A DNA stretch of 64,000 nt from Rhizobium sp. BT03 (GCF_030053155.1 NZ_CP125640.1:3570001-3634000), one strand, 5' to 3'. Counted from the stretch's first letter, positions 45,676 to 56,315 are shown. Notes: generated by a model not told the origin, from the letters alone. Numbers and translations are program-made.

Positions 45676-48600
45676 TCAGACCGTCTCGCTCTCAACCGCA
45701 ACGGTCTCGACCGATTTCTCTGCCGGCCGGCGGCGGCGCCAGCCGCGCAGCACGACGTAGAAGACCGGCGTCAGGAACAGGCCGAAGATCGTCACGCCAA
45801 GCATGCCCGAAAAGACGGCGGTGCCGAGCGACTGGCGCATTTCGGCGCCGGGGCCGGTGGCGATGGCAAGCGGCAGAACGCCGAAGATGAAGGCGAATGC
45901 CGTCATCAGGATCGGGCGCAGGCGAAGATGGCTGGCCTCGATGGCCGCTTCCACCGGCGACTTGCCTTCGTCTTCCGCCTGCCTGGCAAACTCGACGATC
46001 AGAATGGCGTTCTTGGCCGCAAGACCGATCAGCACGATCAGGCCGATCTGTGTCAGGACGTTGTTGTCCATTCCCCTCAGCGAGACCCCGATCAGCGCCG
46101 CGAGCACCGCAAGCGGCACGATGAGAATGATCGCCAGCGGCAGAACCCAGCTTTCATATTGTGCCGCCAGCGCCAGGAAGACGAAGACGACGGACAGGGC
46201 GAAGATGTAGACGGCGGTGTTGCCGGTATGGGTCTCCTGATAGGCGAGTTCCGTCCATTCGAAGGTGGTCCCTTGCGGCAGGATCTTCGCCGCCAGCGCT
46301 TCCATCTTGGCGATGGCATCACCCGTCGATGTGCCTGGCGTCGGGTTGCCCTGAAGCGGCACCGAGACGTACATGTTGTAGCGTTGGACAAGCGCCGGGC
46401 CGCTGGCATCCTGGATATCCATCAATGTTCCAAGCGGAACCAGGGCGCCGGTCGCCGATCGAACCTTCAGGGCGAGGATATCTTCCCTGTCCATGCGATA
46501 TTGCCGGTCGGCCTGCGCGCGCACCTGGTAGACGCGGCCGAACGCATTGAAATCGTTGACGTAGGCGACGCCGAGATTGATCGAAAGCGCGTTGAAGATG
46601 TTGGGGATCGGCACGTTCAGGAAGCGCGCCTTGTCGCGGTCGATCGACAGGAAATATTGCGGGCTTGCATCCGAGAATGTCGTAAAGACACCGGTCAGCC
46701 CTTCCGTCGTGGCCGCCGCGCCCATCATCTGGCGGGCGAGGCCGAGCACGCGCGTCATGTCGGCGTTTTCAAGATCGGAAATCTGCATCTTGAAGCCGCC
46801 GGAATTGCCGACGCCGCGCACGGATGGCGGCGGGATGGCGATGATGAAGGCTTCCTGGATGCTCTGCAGCTTGCCGTAAAGCTCGCCGATGATCTTGTTG
46901 GCGTTCTCACCGCCTTCCTCGCGTTCGGCGAAGGATTTGAACGGCACGAAGACGACGCCGGCATTCGAGGCATTGGTAAACGTCGCGCCGCTGAAGCCGG
47001 CAAATTGCACGGCGTTGCCGACGCCGGGCACGGTGCGGGCGATGTCGCCCACCTGTTTGACGACGGCATCGGTGCGCGCGAGCGAGGCGCCGTCCGGAAG
47101 CTGTATGACGACGATCGCGTAACCCTGGTCCATGGTCGGGATGAAGCCCGCGGGAACGCGCGTGCTCATGTACCAGGTTGCTCCGAGCAGGCAGACGAAG
47201 GCGACCATCGCCGCCGTCAAACCGACCCAACTGCGGACCAGATGCCGGACGGTCCATGAATAGCCGGAACTCATCCTGTCGAAGCCGCGATTGAAACCGT
47301 CCGCGAGACCTCTGCCAAACCGTGTGGCGATATTCGTGCGCCTGGTTTCGTGGTCGTGGGGTCTCAGTAATATGCCCGCAAGGGCGGGCGACAATGTCAG
47401 CGAATTCAAGGCCGATATCGCGGTGGTGACCGAGATCGTCACGGCGAACTGCCGGTAGAACTGGCCCGATATGCCGGGGATGAAGGCTGTCGGCACGAAC
47501 ACGGCGATCAGCACCAGCGAGATGGCGACGACGGCGGTTCCGACTTCGTCCATCGTCACATGGGAAGCCTGTTTCGGCGTCATCCCGCGCGCCAGATTGC
47601 GCTCGACGTTTTCCACCACGACGATCGCGTCGTCGACGACGATGCCGATGGCGAGCACAAGCCCGAACAGGGTCAGCATGTTGAGCGAAAAACCGAAGGC
47701 CAGCAGGACGGCGAAGGTGCCGATCAGCGAGACCGGGATGGCGACGATCGGTATGATCGCGGTTCGCCAGGACTGCAGGAAGACGAGAACGACGATCGCC
47801 ACCAGGATGGCCGCCTCTGCGATGGTTCTATAGACCTCGCTGATCGAATCCGAGATGAATTCCGTGGTGTCGTAGACGATGCGATATTCCAGGCCCTCCG
47901 GGAAATTCTGGGAGATGTCCTTCATCAGGGTCTGGACCTGATGGGCCGTGTCCAGCGCATTGGTTCCCGGCCGGGCGAAAATGCCAAGGGCGACCGCCGG
48001 GTCGTTGTTGAGATAGCTGTTGGTGACGTAGTCCTGGGCGCCGAGTTCGATGCGGGCGACATCCTGCAACTGCACGAGCCGGCCGGCTCCCGTCGATTTG
48101 ACGATGACGTAGCGGAATTCGCGCACATCGGAGAAACGCCCGTCCGTTCGCACCGTATATTCGAAGGCGTTCTTGCCGGTCACCGGCGGGGCGCCGATCT
48201 TGCCGCCGGAGACCTGGACGTTCTGGTCCCTCAGGGCGGAGACGACGTCGTCGGAGGTCATGCCGTAGGCGGAGAGCTTTTCCGGATCCAGCCAGATGCG
48301 CATCGAATACTGGCGCTCGCCGAAGATCTGCACGTCGCCGACGCCGTCGAGGCGGACGAGAACGTCGCGGATGCGGTTGCGGGCATAGTTCGAAACGTAA
48401 AGCTGGTCATAGCGATGCGAGGGCGACAGCAGGTGCACCACCATCATCAGGTCGGGCGAACTTTTGTCGGTGGTGACGCCGAGCCGCTGGACTTCCTCGG
48501 GAAGGCGGGGCAGTGCGATCGAAACGCGGTTCTGGACCAGCACCTGCACCTTGTCGAGATCGGTGCCGAGCTTGAAGGTGATCGTCAGCGACATGGCGCC

Positions 48601-48861
48601 GTCGGCGCTGGAATAGGACGACATGTAAAGCATGTCTTCGACGCCGTTGATCTGCTGTTCGAGCGGGGTCGAAACGGTGTCGGCGATCGTCTGCGGGTCG
48701 GCGCCGGGATAGGAGGTGCGCACGACGATGGTCGGCGGCGCGATCTCCGGATATTGGGAGACCGGCAATTGCGTGTAGGCGATGCCGCCGACGACGAGAA
48801 AGAGAATCGAGATGACGGCCGCAAAGATCGGCCGGTCGACGAAGAAGTGCGCGAATCTCAT
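45676..48861 (-). CDS. RND multidrug efflux transporter, HAE1 (AcrB/MexB) type
   Basis: A 1061-residue inner-membrane proton-driven pump, full length for the family. The N terminus MRFAHFFVDRPIFAAVISIL is typical, and AIGIVVDDAIVVVENVERN in TM4 holds the proton-relay Asp pair. Two large periplasmic loops and twelve membrane helices follow the AcrB plan, and the C terminus ends in an Arg-rich then acidic tail. Its start overlaps the adaptor stop by four bases (48858-48861). No outer-membrane TolC partner gene is adjacent, so a shared TolC is expected. Confidence 0.94.
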   Translation of the reverse strand: MRFAHFFVDRPIFAAVISILFLVVGGIAYTQLPVSQYPEIAPPTIVVRTSYPGADPQTIADTVSTPLEQQINGVEDMLYMSSYSSADGAMSLTITFKLGTDLDKVQVLVQNRVSIALPRLPEEVQRLGVTTDKSSPDLMMVVHLLSPSHRYDQLYVSNYARNRIRDVLVRLDGVGDVQIFGERQYSMRIWLDPEKLSAYGMTSDDVVSALRDQNVQVSGGKIGAPPVTGKNAFEYTVRTDGRFSDVREFRYVIVKSTGAGRLVQLQDVARIELGAQDYVTNSYLNNDPAVALGIFARPGTNALDTAHQVQTLMKDISQNFPEGLEYRIVYDTTEFISDSISEVYRTIAEAAILVAIVVLVFLQSWRTAIIPIVAIPVSLIGTFAVLLAFGFSLNMLTLFGLVLAIGIVVDDAIVVVENVERNLARGMTPKQASHVTMDEVGTAVVAISLVLIAVFVPTAFIPGISGQFYRQFAVTISVTTAISALNSLTLSPALAGILLRPHDHETRRTNIATRFGRGLADGFNRGFDRMSSGYSWTVRHLVRSWVGLTAAMVAFVCLLGATWYMSTRVPAGFIPTMDQGYAIVVIQLPDGASLARTDAVVKQVGDIARTVPGVGNAVQFAGFSGATFTNASNAGVVFVPFKSFAEREEGGENANKIIGELYGKLQSIQEAFIIAIPPPSVRGVGNSGGFKMQISDLENADMTRVLGLARQMMGAAATTEGLTGVFTTFSDASPQYFLSIDRDKARFLNVPIPNIFNALSINLGVAYVNDFNAFGRVYQVRAQADRQYRMDREDILALKVRSATGALVPLGTLMDIQDASGPALVQRYNMYVSVPLQGNPTPGTSTGDAIAKMEALAAKILPQGTTFEWTELAYQETHTGNTAVYIFALSVVFVFLALAAQYESWVLPLAIILIVPLAVLAALIGVSLRGMDNNVLTQIGLIVLIGLAAKNAILIVEFARQAEDEGKSPVEAAIEASHLRLRPILMTAFAFIFGVLPLAIATGPGAEMRQSLGTAVFSGMLGVTIFGLFLTPVFYVVLRGWRRRRPAEKSVETVAVESETV

Positions 48862-50036
48862 TGTCCGCTCTCCGCATCGGCGGCTTCCGGCGGAGTGTCC
48901 TGCCGTTCCTGCGGCAGTTCGCTCATTTGAGGCGTGATCGTCGAACCCGGCCGGGCGCGCATCAGGCCGTTGACGATGATCGTCTCGCTGCCGTCGAGGC
49001 CCTCGCGGATCACCCGGTAGCCGTAGAGCCGCGGGCCGGGCCTTACGGGCTTGGTCGAAACCTTTCCTTGCGGGTCAACCACATAGACGACACGCTCGTT
49101 CTGATCCGAGCCGATTGCCTCGTCCGGGACGAGAATGGCCTTATAGGTATTGGAGGCTGCGACCTGGACGCGGCCGAAGAGGCCCGGCTGAAGGATAAGA
49201 TCGGGATTTGGCAGACGTGCACGGATGCGGATGGTGCCGCTCTCGTTGTCGACCCGGTTTTCGGCGAAATCGAGTTTTCCCTTGAAGGGTTTGGCTGTGG
49301 GATCCGAGATCGCGACGGACACATCGACGCCGCCGCCGCCCAGCTGAAGATCCTTGCCCTGCTTGCGCGCGGTATCGGCAAAATTCAGCAGGCGGCGTTC
49401 GTCGACGTCGAAATAGAAATCGATCGGATCGAGCGAAACGATGGTGGTGAGCACCGTCTGGTCGGCCTGCACGAGATTGCCGGTCGAGATCAGGCGGCGG
49501 TCGATGCGGCCGCTGAGCGGCGCCTTGATCTCGGTATATTCCATGTCGAGAGCAGCGCGGTCGGCTGCGGCCTGGGCGCCGCGGACATTGGCCTCGGCGG
49601 AATCGAATTCGCGGCGGCGATCGTCCAGCGTCTGCGCCGACTGGCTGCCGCTCGATGCGAGCGACTGGGCGCGTTTGTACTGCGCATCGGCAAAGACGAG
49701 AGCGGATTGGGAGGCTTCGAGCGACGCCTTTGCCTGGTTGAGCGCTGTTATGAACGGCCGCTGGTCGATGACGAAGAGCAAGTCGCCCTGCTTCACCAAA
49801 GCGCCGTCCTCGAAATGGACTTCCTGCAGATAGCCGCCGACGCGCGAGCGGACGGAGACTTCGTCGACCGGCTGGAAACGGCCGATGAACTCGTCATTGT
49901 CGATGACATCGCGCACCACCGGCTTTGCGACGGTGACGGGAGGAGGGGCGGATGGGGCGCCCTGCGCCATCGCGGCCAGAGGCATGAACGTGGCGATACA
50001 GCCAAGCACCAACATCCGACGAAGCGCGTAAGTCAT
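48858..50036 (-). CDS. RND efflux periplasmic adaptor (MFP, AcrA type)
   Basis: A 392-residue adaptor linking the pump to an outer-membrane channel. The signal sequence is about 1-25 (LAAMAQG), and no lipobox Cys is evident. Lipoyl/barrel-sandwich halves are VRSRVGGYLQEVHFEDGALV and MEYTEIKAPLSGRIDRRLIS, with a coiled-coil hairpin between. GGAGGG upstream of the ATG at 50036 rules out the longer open frame. It is the first gene of a two-gene efflux operon. The 260-base upstream gap holds no strong dyad. Confidence 0.92.
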   Translation of the reverse strand: MTYALRRMLVLGCIATFMPLAAMAQGAPSAPPPVTVAKPVVRDVIDNDEFIGRFQPVDEVSVRSRVGGYLQEVHFEDGALVKQGDLLFVIDQRPFITALNQAKASLEASQSALVFADAQYKRAQSLASSGSQSAQTLDDRRREFDSAEANVRGAQAAADRAALDMEYTEIKAPLSGRIDRRLISTGNLVQADQTVLTTIVSLDPIDFYFDVDERRLLNFADTARKQGKDLQLGGGGVDVSVAISDPTAKPFKGKLDFAENRVDNESGTIRIRARLPNPDLILQPGLFGRVQVAASNTYKAILVPDEAIGSDQNERVVYVVDPQGKVSTKPVRPGPRLYGYRVIREGLDGSETIIVNGLMRARPGSTITPQMSELPQERQDTPPEAADAESGQ

Positions 50037-50297
50037 ACCGGTCCCTCCAATCTCGACAGCCGATCGACTGCCGCCGAAGCTAAGATGAAGTGATGCTATT
50101 CGTATCTTGCTGCCGTGAACGAAGGCCTCGGCCCCCGCGATTTCCTCCGGCGTCCAATCTTGGGAAAGGAAGGCCGGCACGCAATGCACATCGGAAAAAA
50201 TCGTAACGCTATGGAACTGGATATAAACGGCAGAGGCGAAAAATAGCAAATGCCAATTGGCTGCGGTTGCCGAATCCATCAAAACGTCATGGGCAAG

Positions 50298-51842
50298 TCA
50301 GCTCTCGACGATCTCGTCGCGGCCGGGCGGCAGGACGGCAAGTTCGGCCCAATCGAGTTCCTGTTCCAGCATGTGGAAGACATCGTCGTCGATCTCGCCG
50401 GCACGGCGCATCACTGCCAGTTTGCGGCGTTTTGCGGCAATGACGCTGCGGCGTTGCTTGTCGAGCCTGCTGACCTCGCGCGGGTGTTTCCCGTCGGCGG
50501 CGATCTCGCGCTCCGAGGTGTAGACGTCGCGCAGGATGCGGGTGGCTTTGTCCTCGCCGTCGGTAAGTTCGGCCAGCGCTGCATCGAGCAATGCGACCCG
50601 GGCCCTGGTGAGGTCGCGATCCAAAGAAGTGTCCGGCTCGAATTTCAGCAAGCGGATCAGCGGTCCGAGCGTCAGGCCCTGGACGATGAGCGTGCCGAGA
50701 ACGACGGTAAGCGCGCTGAGCAGGATGATGTCGCGATCGGGGAAGTCGATCGGCAGAGCGAGCGCGGTCGCCAACGTGACGAGGCCGCGCATGCCGCACC
50801 AGCCGGCCAGCAGGCTGGTCGCGAAGGTGGGAACGGCTTGTCTGGTGTAGCCGCGCTCGGCGAGGAAGGTGATCGCGCGGTTATAGAAGAGCACCCAGGC
50901 CAGACGCACGAGAATGACGGTGACGAAGACCGCGGCGGCCAGGATGATCGCGAAATTCAGCCGGCCGGGATCGAGATCGAGGACGATCTGGCGGACCTGC
51001 AGGCCCATCAGCAGGAAGGCCAGCACGTTGAGGAGGAAGACCGCCGCGTCCCAGACCGAATAGGAATGAATGCGGTGGCGGGCCGTCTGGCGCTCGGGCA
51101 TGTAGCGGGCGATCACCATCGCATAGACGACGATGGCGAGGATCGCCGAAAGATGCAGCCGCTCGGCGATGATCCAGGTGCCGAAGGTGGCGACGAATTC
51201 GAGCAGGGTGCCGCCGAGCGTGCCGGCGAGCTTCAACCCGACGACCATGTAGAGACGGCCGAGGAGATAACCGAGGATGAGGCCGCCCGGCACCGCCAGC
51301 GCCAGCTCCGCCAGGGCGCCGGTGAAGAAGGTGGGGCTTGCGGCGGCCGCCACCGCGGCGCTGAAGATCAGCAGCGCCACGGCATCGTTGAGAAGGCTTT
51401 CGCCTTTCAAGATCACATAGGTCTGGCGCGGCAGGTCGAAGCGGTCGAGCATGGCGGTCGCCGCCGCCGCATCCGGCGGCGCGACGATGGCGCCGAGTGC
51501 GATGGCCGCGGCAAGCGGCAGGCCGGCCATGGTCACGCCGACGGCGGCAACGGCTGCGGCCGTCACGATCACGGCGATGGCGGCAAGCGAGAAGAGCGGC
51601 AGCCAGTTTCGTCGCAACGTCCGCGGCGGCAGATCGTAGGCGGCGTCGAAAAGCACCGGCGCGATCAGCAGCGCCAGTGCCAGTTCGGGATCGATCGCAA
51701 CCTCGGGCGCCCAGGGCACGGCGGCGACGATGACGCCGGCGATCGCCAGCATGGTGGGATAAGGGATGCGGAATTTCCTGGAGAATTGCAGGAAGACGAT
51801 CGCCACCAGCAGCAGCGTCAGCATGCTTTCGAAGAATGCCAT
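50298..51842 (-). CDS. CPA1-type sodium/proton antiporter
   Basis: A 514-residue monovalent cation/proton antiporter with about twelve helices. GAIVAPPDAAAATAML and ILKGESLLNDAVALLIF hold the ion-binding Asp/Asn-Asp motifs, and GWCGMRGLVTLATALALP is the conserved Arg segment. A cytoplasmic tail of about 110 residues rich in charged residues follows. GGGGAG five bases before the ATG at 51842 fixes the start. It is upstream of the RND adaptor on the same strand but 261 bases away, so probably separate. Confidence 0.9.
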   Translation of the reverse strand: MAFFESMLTLLLVAIVFLQFSRKFRIPYPTMLAIAGVIVAAVPWAPEVAIDPELALALLIAPVLFDAAYDLPPRTLRRNWLPLFSLAAIAVIVTAAAVAAVGVTMAGLPLAAAIALGAIVAPPDAAAATAMLDRFDLPRQTYVILKGESLLNDAVALLIFSAAVAAAASPTFFTGALAELALAVPGGLILGYLLGRLYMVVGLKLAGTLGGTLLEFVATFGTWIIAERLHLSAILAIVVYAMVIARYMPERQTARHRIHSYSVWDAAVFLLNVLAFLLMGLQVRQIVLDLDPGRLNFAIILAAAVFVTVILVRLAWVLFYNRAITFLAERGYTRQAVPTFATSLLAGWCGMRGLVTLATALALPIDFPDRDIILLSALTVVLGTLIVQGLTLGPLIRLLKFEPDTSLDRDLTRARVALLDAALAELTDGEDKATRILRDVYTSEREIAADGKHPREVSRLDKQRRSVIAAKRRKLAVMRRAGEIDDDVFHMLEQELDWAELAVLPPGRDEIVES

Positions 51843-52052
51843 CGAACTCCCCAATGCGTGCTTCCGTCGGAGGCTGTTCCTGCGGCGGAAAGTTAGGGCG
51901 GGGCGGTGCCACGGCTACTGTCCGGTGTCTCGAAAGGACCGCGGGAGGGAAGCGCAGCACAGGCTCGACCGGCCTGCGGCATTTTCGCCGCGGTGGGCGA
52001 TTCTGTCGTCCACGCCCTTGTGCATCGTACAAGCTCAATATATCTACCGCTA

Positions 52053-52070
52053 TTATAAGTATGCTTATAA
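52053..52070. promoter_or_regulatory. candidate MarR operator
   Basis: A perfect inverted repeat TTATAAG-TATG-CTTATAA lies 20 bases before the MarR ATG, where it would block the marR-emrAB promoter. Confidence 0.65.
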
Positions 52071-52090
52071 ATTAACGATCGCAGGTTTTC

Positions 52091-52555
52091 ATGAGCGCCA
52101 CGCCCACCCTCGGCTTCCTTCTCCACGACGTCGCACGGCTGCTGCGCAAGCGGTTCGAGCAACGCGCGAAGTGCCTTGGGCTGACCCGGTCGCAATGGCA
52201 GACGCTGGCCTATCTTTCCAACAATGAAGGCATCCATCAAAGCGGCCTTGCCGAAATCCTCGAGGTCGAGCCGATCACGCTGGTGCGCATTCTCGATAAG
52301 CTCGCCGAACGCGGGCTGATCGAGCGCCGCCAGCACCCCACCGACCGACGCATATGGCTGCTCTACATGCGCGACGAGGCGCATCCGCTGCTTGCCGAGA
52401 TGCGCGAGCTTGGCGACACCACCCGCGCCGAAGCGTTGCAAAGCATTACGGCCGAGCAGCGCGAGCAGCTTTTCCACATCCTATCCGTAATGAAGACGAA
52501 CCTGGTTCAGGCATGCCGGAGCCCGGTCGACGAGAATGAGACGAACGATGGCTGA
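52091..52555 (+). CDS. MarR family transcriptional regulator
   Basis: A 154-residue winged-helix repressor. Helices LRKRFEQRAKCLGLTRSQWQTLAYL, recognition helix region SGLAEILEVEPITLVRILD and wing RRQHPTDRRIWLLYM are all in place. Its stop overlaps the emrA start (ATGGCTGA), so regulator and pump are one operon. It is likely to be released by the substrates of the pump, as EmrR is. Confidence 0.92.
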   Translation: MSATPTLGFLLHDVARLLRKRFEQRAKCLGLTRSQWQTLAYLSNNEGIHQSGLAEILEVEPITLVRILDKLAERGLIERRQHPTDRRIWLLYMRDEAHPLLAEMRELGDTTRAEALQSITAEQREQLFHILSVMKTNLVQACRSPVDENETNDG

Positions 52556-53771
52556 TCAATCCCCCCTCCGCGTCGTTGCCGACGCCAATGCCAAGACACC
52601 AGTCGAAGAAAACCAAGCCAAACAGCAGGAAACGGTAGCCGAAGCGCCTTCATCCAATTCAGCGCCGGCTGCCGCCGTGGCTGCGCCTGGCGGCAACAAG
52701 GTCCGCCGCCGGCGCAGCCTCACGCGGCCGATCCTGTTCGCCCTGCTGCCGGTGGCCCTCGTCGTCGGCGGCTACTATTACGTCAATGGCGGGCAGGTGA
52801 TGTCGACCGACAACGCCTATCTCCAGGCCGATATGGTCGGGCTGACCACCGATGTCTCGGGCATCGTCGAGAAGATCGACGTGCATGAGAACGAGGCGGT
52901 CAAGGCGGGGCAGGTGCTCTTCAGTCTGAGAGCCGATTCCTTCAAGATCGCGCTCGACGGCGCCAAGGCGCAGCTCGGCGTGCAGCGCAACCAGATCATG
53001 AACCTCAAGGCCAGCTACCAGCAGTCGCTGGCAGAGATCACCCAGGCGCAAGCCGATCTGCCTTATTACCGCGATCAGTTCGACCGGCAGCAGAACCTCG
53101 TCAACAATGGCAGCGCCACGCAATCGGCCTATGACGAGGCCAAGCATAATCTCGAGGCTGCCGAGCAGAAGGTGAGCGTCGCCAAGGCTGAAGCCGCAAC
53201 CACGCTTGCTCAGCTCGGCGGTTCCGCCGACCAGCCGACCGAGGAGAACCCGCTCTATCTGCAGGCCAAGTCGAATGTCGACAATGCCCAGCGCGAACTC
53301 GACCACAGCGTCGTCAAGGCGCCGTTCGACGGCATCGTCACCAATGTCAACGCGCTGCAGGTCGGCTCCTATCTGCAGGCCTCGCAGCAGGCATTCTCGC
53401 TCGTTGCCACCGATCACCTGTGGATCGCCGCCAGCCCGAAGGAAACCGAGCTTACTTATGTCAAACCCGGCCAGACAGCCGAGATCTACGTCGACACCTA
53501 TCCCGGCGTGATGTGGAAGGGCAAGGTCGAGAGCATCAGCCCGGCCTCCGGCTCCAGCTTCTCGCTGCTGCCGGCGCAGAACACCACGGGCAACTGGGTG
53601 AAGGTCGTCCAGCGCATTCCGATGCGCGTCAGCATCGAAGACACCGGGGGCAAGCCGCCGCTTCGCGTCGGCATGAGCACGGTCGTCGATGTCGAGACCG
53701 GCCATATCAGAGGCTTGCCCGATTTCGTCAACAAGCTTCTGGGCCGGCCCCAGGGCGGGGATCATGAGTAA
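52548..53771 (+). CDS. emrA: HlyD/EmrA-family efflux adaptor
   Basis: A 407-residue membrane-fusion protein. A Pro/Ala/Gln-rich cytoplasmic N terminus (about 1-58) is followed by one membrane helix (about 61-79). MSTDNAYLQADMVGLTTDVS with the lipoyl halves, a coiled coil (about 130-225) and a barrel domain complete it, as in EmrA. The ATG at 52548 lies inside the end of marR. It pairs with the major-facilitator pump that follows, with an eight-base overlap. Confidence 0.9.
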   Translation: MADQSPLRVVADANAKTPVEENQAKQQETVAEAPSSNSAPAAAVAAPGGNKVRRRRSLTRPILFALLPVALVVGGYYYVNGGQVMSTDNAYLQADMVGLTTDVSGIVEKIDVHENEAVKAGQVLFSLRADSFKIALDGAKAQLGVQRNQIMNLKASYQQSLAEITQAQADLPYYRDQFDRQQNLVNNGSATQSAYDEAKHNLEAAEQKVSVAKAEAATTLAQLGGSADQPTEENPLYLQAKSNVDNAQRELDHSVVKAPFDGIVTNVNALQVGSYLQASQQAFSLVATDHLWIAASPKETELTYVKPGQTAEIYVDTYPGVMWKGKVESISPASGSSFSLLPAQNTTGNWVKVVQRIPMRVSIEDTGGKPPLRVGMSTVVDVETGHIRGLPDFVNKLLGRPQGGDHE

Positions 53772-55305
53772 CGTTTCCGCTTCCCCGGCGACCCCGGTTG
53801 CCAATCGCGGCGCGATCACGGCTTGCGTCATTCTCGCCGTCATCATGCAGGCACTGGACACGACGATCGCCAACGTGGCGCTGCCCTATATCCAGGGCAG
53901 CGTGTCGGCCTCCGCCGACCAGATCAACTGGGTCCTGACCTCCTACATCGTCGCGGCGGCGATCATGACGCCGCCCTCGGGCTTCCTTGCCGCCAAGTTC
54001 GGCCGCAAGCGCGTGCTGCTCGTCGCCATATCAGGCTTCGTGGCGGCCTCGGTTCTCTGCGGCCTGGCGCAATCGCTCAACCAGATCGTTGCCTTCCGCC
54101 TGTTGCAGGGCCTGTTCGGCGCATCGCTGGTGCCGCTTTCCCAGGGCATTCTCCTCGACATTTATACGGTCGAGGAACGCGGCTCGGCCATGGCCCTTTT
54201 CGGCGTCTCGGTGATGGTCGGGCCGGTCCTCGGCCCGGTCATCGGCGGCTGGCTGACCGACAATATCAGCTGGCGCTGGGTGTTCTACATCAACGTGCCG
54301 ATCGGTGCGCTCGCCTTTGCCGGTATCGTCATCTTCGTTTCGGAAACGAATAGGGATGCGCTCGCCAAGCTGGACTGGTTCGGTTTCGGGATGATGAGCC
54401 TGTTCATCGCCTCGCTGCAGCTCTTCCTCGATCGCGGCGAGCAGCTCGACTGGTTCTCCTCCGGCGAGATCATGGTCGAAGCGGTCATCTGCGCCGCCGC
54501 CTTCTATCTGCTTCTGGTGCATACGCTGACGGCCGAGAAATCCTTCGTCAATCCGAAGTTGTTCCTCGACCAGAATTTTTCGATCAGCATAATCTTCATC
54601 TTCGTGATCGGCATCACCTATCTCGCCTCGCTGGCGCTGATGACGCCCTATCTGCAGACGCTGATGGGCTATCCCGTCATCACCGCCGGCATCGTCATGG
54701 GGCCGCGCGGGCTCGGCACCATGCTGTGCATGTTCATCGTCGGGCGGCTGATCGGCAAGGTCGATACGCGCTGGCTGCTGGTGCTGGGCCTCGGGCTGAC
54801 CGCCTGGGCGATGTACGACATGACCGGCTGGACGCCCGATGTTTCGCAATGGACGATCGTCTCGGTCGGTTTCATCCAGGGCGCCGGCCTCGGTTTCCTG
54901 TTCGTGCCGCTGACGACGATCGCTTTCGCCACGCTGCCCGCCCATATGCGCGGCGACGGCACCGGCCTCTACAACCTGTCGCGCAACATCGGTTCGTCGG
55001 TCGGTATCTCGATCGTCTCGGCGCTGATCGTCGAGAATACGCAGAGCAATCATGAATCGATCGCCGCCTATGTGACACCGTTCAACCACGCCTTCAACGC
55101 GGTGGCAGCGCAGGGGCTCAGCCCGGTGACGGCGGCCGGGCGCGCTTCGCTCAACGAGATCATCACCCTGCAATCGACGATCATCGCCTATATGGACGAT
55201 TTCAAGCTGTTGATGCTGATGTCGCTCGCGGTCATTCCGCTGGTGCTCTTGCTGCGCAAGCCGAAGGCGGCGCCCGCCGTCGACCACAGTGCGGTGATGG
55301 AATAA
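53764..55305 (+). CDS. emrB: DHA2-family drug/proton antiporter (EmrB type)
   Basis: A 513-residue major facilitator with fourteen helices. Motif D1/A region FLAAKFGRKRVLLVAI, LDTTIANVALPYIQG in TM1 and VMVGPVLGPVIGGWL (motif C) place it in DHA2. The ATG overlaps the emrA stop (ATGAGTAA). With EmrA and a TolC-type channel it would expel hydrophobic drugs or plant phenolics. Confidence 0.93.
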   Translation: MSNVSASPATPVANRGAITACVILAVIMQALDTTIANVALPYIQGSVSASADQINWVLTSYIVAAAIMTPPSGFLAAKFGRKRVLLVAISGFVAASVLCGLAQSLNQIVAFRLLQGLFGASLVPLSQGILLDIYTVEERGSAMALFGVSVMVGPVLGPVIGGWLTDNISWRWVFYINVPIGALAFAGIVIFVSETNRDALAKLDWFGFGMMSLFIASLQLFLDRGEQLDWFSSGEIMVEAVICAAAFYLLLVHTLTAEKSFVNPKLFLDQNFSISIIFIFVIGITYLASLALMTPYLQTLMGYPVITAGIVMGPRGLGTMLCMFIVGRLIGKVDTRWLLVLGLGLTAWAMYDMTGWTPDVSQWTIVSVGFIQGAGLGFLFVPLTTIAFATLPAHMRGDGTGLYNLSRNIGSSVGISIVSALIVENTQSNHESIAAYVTPFNHAFNAVAAQGLSPVTAAGRASLNEIITLQSTIIAYMDDFKLLMLMSLAVIPLVLLLRKPKAAPAVDHSAVME

Positions 55306-55905
55306 TCAGCGAAACGGCTTGCTCAGATGACGCGATCCCTGAATGCCGAAGCGCCATGGCACTTCGGCATTTTTGGTGATGCCGATACGCTTTCCCGAGA
55401 TGATCGGCACCGGCACGGACGGCGTCAGCGCATAGGGCGCGCGGTCGAGCAGCCTGTCGTTGATCTCGATGTCGATGCCGAGCGCCTGGCAGAGTTTGCC
55501 CGGGCCGCTGCAGAGCGCCGTCAGCCTGTCGGTGCCGCGCCGCTCCATCATCAAAGGGATTCCCGTTTCCGGCTCGATCGCCCGGATCAGCACGGCCGAG
55601 CCCGTATGGCAGACGAAGTTCAGGCACCAGTACATGCCGTAAATGCGGTAGATATAGACATTGCCGGGCGGGCCGTACATGGCGCCGTTGCGCTTGGTCG
55701 GGCCGCGGAAGCTGTGCGAGGCCTCGTCATCGGGAAAATAGGCTTCGGTCTCGGTGATCCGGCCGCCGGCGCCGTCGACCGTGAGGTGGCAGCCGAGCAG
55801 ATCACGGGCAACGGCGATCGCGTCGCGCTCGAAAAACGCCCTGAGGCTTTCGCCGGTGAGCGCGCCGGCGCCGGTCGCGCCCGATATCATTCCACTCTCG
55901 GTCAT
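55306..55905 (-). CDS. 3-methyladenine DNA glycosylase (Mpg/AAG family)
   Basis: A 199-residue base-excision repair enzyme that removes alkylated and deaminated purines. RDLLGCHLT, ITETEAYFPDDEASHSFRG (catalytic Glu), NGAMYGPPGNVYIYRIYGMY and CSGPGKLCQALGI are the family blocks. The start is unclear: ATG at 55905 (MTESGM) is taken, but 55923 or 55932 are possible, and none has a strong ribosome site. It is convergent with emrB, ending next to its stop. Confidence 0.88.
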   Translation of the reverse strand: MTESGMISGATGAGALTGESLRAFFERDAIAVARDLLGCHLTVDGAGGRITETEAYFPDDEASHSFRGPTKRNGAMYGPPGNVYIYRIYGMYWCLNFVCHTGSAVLIRAIEPETGIPLMMERRGTDRLTALCSGPGKLCQALGIDIEINDRLLDRAPYALTPSVPVPIISGKRIGITKNAEVPWRFGIQGSRHLSKPFR

Positions 55906-55976
55906 GGCCGACGCAGATAACATCCAGTGCATCCGCCGTCATCCCGAAACCGCTTCATACTTTGGGCCCACCCGCT

Positions 55977-56315
<339 letters not shown>

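Noticed and set aside
50250..51896. 548-codon + strand frame
   Set aside because: Antisense to the CPA1 antiporter; dominated by Gly, Arg, Asp and Gln without a domain.
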